Source of the DNA: Pedobacter sp. V48
GTDB taxonomy: Bacteria; Bacteroidota; Bacteroidia; Sphingobacteriales; Sphingobacteriaceae
Length of the DNA stretch: 45,011 nt
Assembly (NCBI RefSeq): GCF_000523515.1
Contig: NZ_AWRU01000006.1
Location: forward strand, 107,048-152,058
Direction: 5' to 3'
The first letter of the stretch is position 1; each line of letters begins with the position of its first letter. This document shows positions 36,266 through 42,770 of the stretch, piece after piece. Made by a program: the position numbers and the translations under genes. The notes below the pieces were generated by a model. That model was not told the DNA's origin. It worked only from the letters and a program-made list of their open reading frames with translations, and ran no database searches.

Positions 36266-37192
36266 ATGAAATACGCAAAAATAGTTCTGGCTGGGGGTAA
36301 CGGTTATCTGGGTAATGTTTTAGCCAACTACTATAAAACTATTGCCAGACAGGTGGTGATCCTCAGCAGAAAAAATAAAGCTGCTGAAGATAATGTGGAA
36401 ACAGTTTTATGGGACGGAAGAACTGGAGGGCCGTGGACCGAAACCCTTAAGGATGCAGATATGCTCATCAACCTTTGCGGGAAAAATGTAAACTGCCGTT
36501 ATAATGAAAAGAACAGGGAAGAGATCATCGCCTCAAGAACAGTACCCACCAGACTGTTAAATAAAGTAATAGCCGAAATGACCAACCCTCCAAAACTTTG
36601 GATCAATGTAACTTCTGCCACAATTTATCGCCATGCGGAAGACCATCAACAGGATGAATATACAGGAGAAATTGGTTATGGCTTTTCTATAGATGTTTGT
36701 AAACAATGGGAAGCTTCATTCTTTGAAACAGAAACAGCTTTAACACGTAAAGTTGCCTTGCGGATGGGGATTGTTTTGGGTAGAAATGACAGTGTGTTCC
36801 CTCGTCTGCTTAACCTTGTTAAATTCGGTTTAGGTGGACGTCAGGGCGACGGACAGCAATACGTTTCATGGATTCATGAACATGATGTAGCCAGATGCAC
36901 GGAATGGTTGTCAAATAACGGAGAACTTGTAGGTGTGGTTAATTGTGTTGCCCCGCAGGCAGTTAAAAATATGGAGCTGATGCGCTTGATCCGCAAGGCT
37001 TACGGTATTCCTTTTGGATTGCCTAGTCCGCAGTGGTTATTGGAAATTGGTATGTTTCTGATAGGTTCAGAAACAGAATTGGTTTTAAAGAGCAGGTGGG
37101 TAGCACCGAAGCGTTTGCTTGAAGCAGGTTTTGTATTTCAGTTTCCTAATGCAAAACACGCTATTCATGATATTTTAAGTATTAGGGTTTAG
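36266..37192 (+). CDS. TIGR01777-type NAD-dependent epimerase (YfcH-like)
   Basis: This is a 308-residue short-chain dehydrogenase/epimerase fold. The cofactor loop is GGNGYLG at 10-16. LINLCGKNVNCRYNEKNREEI and the TSATIYRH segment follow, with GRQGDGQQYVSWIHEHDVAR in the second half. The last 50 residues (PSPQWLLEIGMFLIGSETEL, VAPKRLLEAGF) fit DUF1731. The family's substrate is generally unknown. It sits 5 bases behind the DCC-family gene, suggesting a shared redox function. Confidence 0.88.
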   Translation: MKYAKIVLAGGNGYLGNVLANYYKTIARQVVILSRKNKAAEDNVETVLWDGRTGGPWTETLKDADMLINLCGKNVNCRYNEKNREEIIASRTVPTRLLNKVIAEMTNPPKLWINVTSATIYRHAEDHQQDEYTGEIGYGFSIDVCKQWEASFFETETALTRKVALRMGIVLGRNDSVFPRLLNLVKFGLGGRQGDGQQYVSWIHEHDVARCTEWLSNNGELVGVVNCVAPQAVKNMELMRLIRKAYGIPFGLPSPQWLLEIGMFLIGSETELVLKSRWVAPKRLLEAGFVFQFPNAKHAIHDILSIRV

Positions 37193-37272
37193 CGGTGTTT
37201 CATAAGGGCTTCTATATCTGAGTAGTTATCAGAAATAATCTTTATCTTGATTAGCCAAATATACTAAGGCTT

Positions 37273-38859
37273 ATGATCTGTATAACTTTAAAATCCGGTA
37301 AGAACTGGTGCAAATGGATTTTTTTTGTATCAGCGCTTGTGGTCATTTCTTCCTGTAAGAAGGATGATAAGCATGAGGATCCGCAGGTAATACCAAAAAC
37401 CGACAAGCAGTTAAAAACATTTAGCTTTAGCGCCAAGAAGAACCATGTTCTGGTAAATGATGTTAACGGCGAGATTGTAGGCGATACCATATATGCCAGG
37501 GCATTTGCCGGAACGGATATCAGTAAGCTGATACCGTCTTTTACTTATGACGGGGCAAAGATCGTTGTTGGCGAGGTAACCCAGAAAAGCGATACAACGG
37601 TTAATGACTTTACACGTTTGGTAAGTTACAGTGTAGTAGCTGAAGATAATTCCAAAAAGACCTATGTTGTTAAGTTCACTGATAATGGTATTGCGGCACT
37701 TTACATCAATACAAATAATGTTCCTATCACCAGTAAGGATACTTATGTAACGGGTTCCTTAAAGTTAGTCAGCAATTTTAAAGATGTAGTTTACGAAGGT
37801 AAGACGGAAATAAAGGGAAGGGGCAATTCGACTTGGTATGATATGCCTAAGAAGCCTTATCGCATTAAACTCGATAAAAAAGCAGGTCTGCTGGGTATGG
37901 CAGAAAGTAAGAATTGGACGCTTTTAGCTAATTATGCCGACAAAACTTTGATGCGCAATGAACTCGCTTTTACACTGAGCAGAAATATGGGGCGTGCTTT
38001 TACTACAAATTCGAGATATGTTGAAGTATATTTAAACGGATTGTTTATTGGTAATTATCAGCTAACTGAACAGATTAAAGAAGGCAAGGGACTGGTTGAT
38101 ATTGAAGAGCAACCTGATGGTACCACCGCCTTGCCTGATCTTACAGGAGGATATTTGATAGAGCAGGACTTATTTGCTAGTGGCGAGCCAGTATATTTTA
38201 AGACAGAAAAGAATATGCCTTTTGTAATTAAGTATCCTGATGAAGATAAGATCAATAAGGAGCAAAAGGATTATATCAAAAACCACTTCCAGAAACTGGA
38301 AGACGCTTTGTATTCGGCTGATTTTACCGATCCGGTAAATGGTTACAGAAAGTATTTTGACGTAAATAGCTATGTCGATTTTTATATTGTAAATGAAGTA
38401 ATTGGTAATCCCGACGCATTTAGGAGCACCTATATGTTTAAAAAACGTAACGACGATAAGATTTATGTTGGACCTGTGTGGGATTTTGATAAGGCGGCAA
38501 ATAACGATAATCGCTTGGGTGATCAGGTAAATGGGTTAATGTCTAATTCAGCCTTTGAACCTAAGATATGGTTTAAGAGATTAATGGAGGATCCTGCCTT
38601 CAGGCAGAGAATAAGAGAACGATGGAACGAGCTGAAAGCCAAAATAAAAACATTGCCTGATGCAACAATACCGCTTTCTAAGAAACTGGCAGTTTCGCAG
38701 GTCAGGAATTTTACCACATGGGATATTTTAAAGAAGCAGTCGTATTTAGAGCTCCAGGTGTCGGGATCATATGAAGGAGAAGTTGCATACCTGAAAAATT
38801 TCCTGACTAGGCATATAGACTGGCTGGATACGAAATTCAACAGCAGCGAATACCAATAG
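37273..38859 (+). CDS. CotH kinase family lipoprotein
   Basis: This is a 528-residue lipoprotein. The signal peptide ends in a lipobox (VVISSC, Cys28) followed by KKDDKHED. Residues about 45-135 look like a Bacteroidetes Ig-like domain (KTFSFSAKKNHVLVNDVNGEI ... KTYVVKFT). From about 140 to 500 is a CotH-like domain: EIKGRGNSTWYDMPKKPYRI, WTLLANYADKTLMRNELA, GPVWDFDKAANN. Spore-coat CotH is a protein kinase; the role of exported relatives in non-sporing bacteria is not established. It stands alone between short gaps. Confidence 0.88.
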   Translation: MICITLKSGKNWCKWIFFVSALVVISSCKKDDKHEDPQVIPKTDKQLKTFSFSAKKNHVLVNDVNGEIVGDTIYARAFAGTDISKLIPSFTYDGAKIVVGEVTQKSDTTVNDFTRLVSYSVVAEDNSKKTYVVKFTDNGIAALYINTNNVPITSKDTYVTGSLKLVSNFKDVVYEGKTEIKGRGNSTWYDMPKKPYRIKLDKKAGLLGMAESKNWTLLANYADKTLMRNELAFTLSRNMGRAFTTNSRYVEVYLNGLFIGNYQLTEQIKEGKGLVDIEEQPDGTTALPDLTGGYLIEQDLFASGEPVYFKTEKNMPFVIKYPDEDKINKEQKDYIKNHFQKLEDALYSADFTDPVNGYRKYFDVNSYVDFYIVNEVIGNPDAFRSTYMFKKRNDDKIYVGPVWDFDKAANNDNRLGDQVNGLMSNSAFEPKIWFKRLMEDPAFRQRIRERWNELKAKIKTLPDATIPLSKKLAVSQVRNFTTWDILKKQSYLELQVSGSYEGEVAYLKNFLTRHIDWLDTKFNSSEYQ

Positions 38860-38883
38860 CTTAAGAAAAAGAGGGATTTTTAT

Positions 38884-38891
38884 TATTTTTG
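38884..38891 (+). promoter_or_regulatory. -7 box four bases before the methyltransferase ATG
   Basis: TATTTTTG matches TAnnTTTG exactly and is followed by CTTT and the ATG. No good -33 element is seen. The placement is the same as for the DCC-family gene at 35439. Confidence 0.4.
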
Positions 38892-38895
38892 CTTT

Positions 38896-39522
38896 ATGAA
38901 TACTAAACAAGCTTATAACATCTGGGCTGCGCAATACGATACTAACGATAATAAAACAAGAGATCTGGAGGGTTTGGCGTTAAAATTATGCCTTGCCCGT
39001 GTTCCATTTAATAAAGTTTTGGAGATTGGTTGTGGAACAGGGAAAAATACAGAATGGCTGATTGGAAAAGCCGCAATGATTACAGCGGTTGATCTTTCAG
39101 ATCAAATGCTTGCCAGAGCAAAAGATAAAATAACATCTAACAGGGTTGAGTTTAAACAAGCAGATATTACTGCCCGCTGGAATTTTAGAGATGGCTTATA
39201 TGATCTGGTGACTTTTAGTTTGATATTAGAACACATCGATAACCTGGATTATGTTTTTAATCAGGTATCTAAATCTTTAAATCCTGAGGGTTATGTGTAC
39301 ATCGGTGAACTGCACCCTTTTAAGCAATATACAGGTACTAAAGCCAGATTTGACACGGAAGACGGCAAGCAGATTGTAGATTGTTTTAACCATAATATAT
39401 CTGATTTTATTCAGGCTGGTAAAAAGCATGGACTGACATTGGTTGATGTTGAGGAGTATTTTGATGACAATAACAGAACAGATATTCCAAGAATTTTAAC
39501 CATCTTGTTCAAGAAATCCTAA
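38896..39522 (+). CDS. Class I SAM-dependent methyltransferase
   Basis: This is a 208-residue cytoplasmic methyltransferase. SAM motif I is VLEIGCGTGKNTEWL at 41-55. TAVDLSDQMLARAK is motif II, and LVTFSLILEHIDNLDYVFNQ is the post-II region. The substrate cannot be told; small-molecule or quinone-like targets are typical of this methyltransferase type. It leads a run of close genes (9-base gap to the VOC gene, 29 more to the Fur-family gene). Confidence 0.88.
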   Translation: MNTKQAYNIWAAQYDTNDNKTRDLEGLALKLCLARVPFNKVLEIGCGTGKNTEWLIGKAAMITAVDLSDQMLARAKDKITSNRVEFKQADITARWNFRDGLYDLVTFSLILEHIDNLDYVFNQVSKSLNPEGYVYIGELHPFKQYTGTKARFDTEDGKQIVDCFNHNISDFIQAGKKHGLTLVDVEEYFDDNNRTDIPRILTILFKKS

Positions 39523-39531
39523 TCATTCTAT

Positions 39532-39999
39532 ATGAAAACCCTTACAATAATCGTTTTAAGTCTGATAATGTTAACCCCGTTCCAAAAGTCAATGGCGCAA
39601 GCAGAAAAGAAGCAACAAGGAGCAGTTCTAAATCATATTGCAGTGTATGTTACTGATCTGGCTAAGTCTACAGCATTTTATAAAGATGTTTTTGATCTGG
39701 AAATCATACCTGAGCCATTTAAAGACGGCAGACATACTTGGTTCTCGATAGGTCCAGCCGGACACCTGCATTTAATTCAAGGTGCAAAAGCAGGCGTGGA
39801 GCATGATAAGAATGAACATTTATGTTTTAGTGTGCCTTCTGTGGACAAGTTCATTACGCTGCTAAATGTTAAGAAAATTGAATTTGAAGACTGGGCGGGA
39901 ACACGTAAGGCAGTTACTTTAAGGGTTGATGGTATAAAACAAGTTTATTTTAAAGATCCGGATGGCCATTGGCTTGAAGTGAACGACGATCATAAATAA
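39532..39999 (+). CDS. Exported VOC-superfamily (glyoxalase/dioxygenase fold) protein
   Basis: This is a 155-residue protein. Residues 1-24 form a signal peptide with a likely cut after MAQA. The rest is one VOC module: LNHIAVYVTDLAKSTAFY with His35, GHLHLIQG, and FKDPDGHWLEVND near the end supply the usual His/Glu metal ligands. VOC proteins include glyoxalase I and fosfomycin-resistance enzymes, but export is uncommon and the function is unknown. It lies between the methyltransferase and the Fur-family regulator on one probable transcript. Confidence 0.82.
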   Translation: MKTLTIIVLSLIMLTPFQKSMAQAEKKQQGAVLNHIAVYVTDLAKSTAFYKDVFDLEIIPEPFKDGRHTWFSIGPAGHLHLIQGAKAGVEHDKNEHLCFSVPSVDKFITLLNVKKIEFEDWAGTRKAVTLRVDGIKQVYFKDPDGHWLEVNDDHK

Positions 40000-40028
40000 C
40001 ATGATTTTCAATAAAAAGTGCAAGGCTT

Positions 40029-40460
40029 ATGATAATAGACATTGAGAATAAATTAAAGGTAAAAGATGTGAATCCCACCGCTATGCGTTTGTTAGTGCTG
40101 GAGTTTTTAACCAGGCAAAATGCGGCCATCAGTTTAAACGATCTCGAAAGAGGGATGGCTCCATCGGATAGGATTACGCTTTATCGGACATTGAAAACAT
40201 TTGAAGAAAAGGGGCTTGTGCATAGTATTGAGGACGGCACCGGTGCCACAAAATATGCTTTATGCGAAGAAGATTGTGATGGAAAAAACCATCATGACCT
40301 TCATGTTCATTTTTATTGCAATACATGTAAGGAAACATTTTGTCTTCCAAATACCAAAATACCAGATATCTCACTGCCTATTAATTTCTTTCGTCAGGAG
40401 ATGAACCTCATTATTAAAGGAATATGCGATCAGTGTAATCCTTCTATACCTTTGCAATAG
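40029..40460 (+). CDS. Fur-family transcriptional regulator (Zur/Fur-like)
   Basis: This is a 143-residue protein. The N-terminal winged helix includes NPTAMRLLVLEFL and DRITLYRTLKTFEEKGLVHSI, and the dimer domain has HHDLHVHFYCNTC and GICDQC. The two CxxC pairs build the structural zinc site, and the HHDLHVHF run supplies the regulatory metal ligands. Adjacency to a zinc/cadmium-type exporter suggests it senses zinc, but iron cannot be excluded. Its 3' end overlaps a palindrome that could be its own operator for the downstream ATPase. Confidence 0.9.
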   Translation: MIIDIENKLKVKDVNPTAMRLLVLEFLTRQNAAISLNDLERGMAPSDRITLYRTLKTFEEKGLVHSIEDGTGATKYALCEEDCDGKNHHDLHVHFYCNTCKETFCLPNTKIPDISLPINFFRQEMNLIIKGICDQCNPSIPLQ

Positions 40461-40467
40461 CATTGCA
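40453..40467. promoter_or_regulatory. Fur-family-type palindrome before the P-type ATPase
   Basis: TGCAAT at 40453-40458 and ATTGCA at 40462-40467 flank AGC. The site covers the stop codon of the Fur-family gene and lies 39 bases before the ATPase start. Its short, tight dyad is like operators of Fur-family regulators, so it may control the ATPase. Confidence 0.4.
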
Positions 40468-40480
40468 TAGCTGTAGCCTG

Positions 40481-40488
40481 TACCTTTG
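40481..40488 (+). promoter_or_regulatory. -7 box of the P-type ATPase gene
   Basis: TACCTTTG matches TAnnTTTG and lies 17 bases before the ATG. A second TACCTTTG occurs at 40447-40454 and overlaps the palindrome at 40453. Either could serve; no strong -33 element is visible. Confidence 0.4.
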
Positions 40489-40505
40489 GCTATATATTTA
40501 GAGTT

Positions 40506-42497
40506 ATGCAATTATCAAATCATCATAAGGATTGCTGTGCGGTTGAGGAACCCAAAAAAGCAGCAACACACGCCCATAAAGAGAACCATCAACACGAACA
40601 TGCTGATGATGACGGGCACAACCATGGCGCCGAGGAACCGTCAGGAATAATAGGACATTGGCCATTATTAACAGCGCTGGCTGTTATCATTGTTATGATG
40701 GTGTTGGAGTATGGGTTCGGGATTGTGTTTAGCAATGTTATTCAATTAGCAGTTTTTATTCCTGCTTATTTATTGGCGGGATATGACGTGCTTGCCCTGG
40801 CATTTCGAAAAGCAATACGACTTGATTTTTTTAATGAGTTTTTTCTGATGAGTGTGGCTACTATTGGAGCCTTTGCAATTGGATCTTATAGTGAGGGTGT
40901 TGCCGTAATGGTATTCTATTCTATAGGAGAATGGTTTCAGGACTCGGCAGTTAGTAACGCAAAACGGAGTATTAAGGCTTTGCTGGATATCAGGCCGGAG
41001 AGTGTGGATGTGATTAGAGATGGAAAGGTAGTTAATGTGCTGCCTGCTGAGGTTCAAATTGATGAAATTATACAGGTTAAACCGGGAGAAAAGGTAGCGC
41101 TTGATGGGGTGTTGACATCGGATAAGGCAACATTTAATACTGCTGCCCTGACTGGCGAAAGCAGGCCGGATAATAAAGAAAAAGGGGAATCTGTGCTTGC
41201 CGGTATGATTAACCTGAATCAACTTGCCGAATTAAAGGTTACCGCCTTGTTTAAAGATAGTAAGCTGAGTAAAATTCTTGAAATGGTGCAAGACGCTACG
41301 GCCAGGAAATCTCAAACACAATTATTCATTTCGCGCTTTGCCAAAGTGTATACTCCAATAGTGTTTTTATTGGCTGTTCTTGTGGTTGCAGTCCCTTATT
41401 TTTTTGTAGCCGATTATAACTTTAGCGATTGGTTGTACAGGGGGCTGGTATTCCTGGTAATTAGTTGTCCTTGTGCATTGGTGGTTTCTATCCCCCTGGG
41501 GTATTTTGGCGGGATTGGCCTGGCATCTAAGAATGGTATATTGTTTAAAGGGTCTAATTTTCTGGATGTAATTACTACTGTAAATACGGTAGTAATGGAT
41601 AAAACAGGAACGCTTACCAAAGGAGTTTTTGATGTGCAAAAGGTAGTTGTGGCTAACGGATATAATGAAAAAGAATTTGTAAGGATAGCTGCTGCACTTG
41701 AAAGTAAATCAACCCATCCAATTGCTGTAGCAGTTAAGGAATATGCTGGAAATGGAATCTCAGGAATAAAAATAGCGCAGGTTGAAGAGATTGCCGGTCA
41801 TGGTTTAAAAGGAATTATTGATGGCAGGGAAGTGCTTGCAGGTAATGCGAAATTGCTTAAAAAGTTTAATATAGCTTATGATAATGCCATCAATGACATT
41901 ACCGATAGTGTAGTAGTTGTAGCCATTGATAAGATATATGCCGGTTATATCACTATTGCGGATGAAGTAAAAGAAGATGCGAAACAGGCCATTACGGATA
42001 TGCATGCCTTGGGTATAAAAACAGTAATGCTAAGTGGTGATAAGCAAAGTGTGGTGAGCAGGGTGGCTGCCTTTTTAGGTATTGATGAGGCATTTGGTGA
42101 TCTTTTACCTGAAAATAAGGTGGAGAAAGTGCAAGCGCTTAAGGATAAGAATTTAAAGATTGCTTTTATTGGTGATGGTGTAAACGATGCGCCTGTTGTG
42201 GCATTGGCGGATGCCGGAATTGCTATGGGTGGATTGGGGAGTGATGCTACCATCGAAACTGCCGATATTGTAATACAGAACGATCAGCCATCAAAAATTG
42301 TAACTGCAATAAAGATTGGTAAGATTACACGCAGTATAGTTTGGCAAAACATCGCTCTGGCTATGATTGTGAAGGTTGCTGTATTGATTTTAGGTGCCGG
42401 TGGTGTGGCTACATTGTGGGAAGCGGTGATAGCTGATGTGGGTGTGGCACTGCTTGCTATTCTGAATGCCGTGAGAATACAGAATATTAAATTTTAG
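40506..42497 (+). CDS. Heavy-metal P1B-type ATPase, zinc/cadmium exporter type (ZntA-like)
   Basis: This is a 663-residue membrane pump. The ion-binding CPC is at 321-323 (SCPCAL), the phosphorylated Asp365 is in DKTGTLTKG, the HP motif is STHPIA with His404, and the hinge is IGDGVNDAPVVALADAGIAMG. These mark a P1B pump for soft divalent metals, most likely Zn2+ or Cd2+. There is no N-terminal CxxC HMA domain. Instead the first 40 residues hold nine histidines and a CC pair, a probable flexible metal-binding tail. The Fur-family gene directly upstream supports a metal-homeostasis pair. Confidence 0.93.
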   Translation: MQLSNHHKDCCAVEEPKKAATHAHKENHQHEHADDDGHNHGAEEPSGIIGHWPLLTALAVIIVMMVLEYGFGIVFSNVIQLAVFIPAYLLAGYDVLALAFRKAIRLDFFNEFFLMSVATIGAFAIGSYSEGVAVMVFYSIGEWFQDSAVSNAKRSIKALLDIRPESVDVIRDGKVVNVLPAEVQIDEIIQVKPGEKVALDGVLTSDKATFNTAALTGESRPDNKEKGESVLAGMINLNQLAELKVTALFKDSKLSKILEMVQDATARKSQTQLFISRFAKVYTPIVFLLAVLVVAVPYFFVADYNFSDWLYRGLVFLVISCPCALVVSIPLGYFGGIGLASKNGILFKGSNFLDVITTVNTVVMDKTGTLTKGVFDVQKVVVANGYNEKEFVRIAAALESKSTHPIAVAVKEYAGNGISGIKIAQVEEIAGHGLKGIIDGREVLAGNAKLLKKFNIAYDNAINDITDSVVVVAIDKIYAGYITIADEVKEDAKQAITDMHALGIKTVMLSGDKQSVVSRVAAFLGIDEAFGDLLPENKVEKVQALKDKNLKIAFIGDGVNDAPVVALADAGIAMGGLGSDATIETADIVIQNDQPSKIVTAIKIGKITRSIVWQNIALAMIVKVAVLILGAGGVATLWEAVIADVGVALLAILNAVRIQNIKF

Positions 42498-42770
42498 GTA
42501 GGTTTTGAATAGTGATTGCGAGATCCTGAGATAAACTCAGGATGACGACGATACCCCCTTTGGATTCGCTTTTAATCATTAGGCCAAATTTTTGAAAAAG
42601 TTGCATCGACATTGAAAATTTTGCGCAAAGGTTTGTTTTGCTAATTAAAAGGGTTTTTTGCTTGTTTTTGATTCCTCTTGTTAGAAACTTTTGCACTGGC
42701 TGTTAGGTTTTTATGTGAAATAATAGGTAATTTACATTAACACACTGAAGCCAAATATTGTAATGTCGTT
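42498..42770. other. Non-coding gap between the ATPase and the cytochrome gene
   Basis: This 273-base gap holds one REP-like palindrome near its start. The rest is AT-rich. A minus-strand open frame across it is low-complexity and partly made from the palindrome, so it is not taken as a gene. I see no clear terminator or promoter. Confidence 0.5.
42519..42546. repeat. REP-like palindrome ending in GATGACG
   Basis: ATCCTGAG at 42523-42530 pairs exactly with CTCAGGAT at 42536-42543 across ATAAA, flanked by GCGAG on the left and GACG on the right. It lies 22 bases after the ATPase stop. GATGACG is shared with the palindrome at 17984-18008. Confidence 0.55.

Noticed and set aside
42487..42696. 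Minus-strand open frame of 69 codons after the P-type ATPase
   Set aside because: It overlaps the REP-like palindrome and the ATPase end, its product is low-complexity, and no start or family signal supports it.
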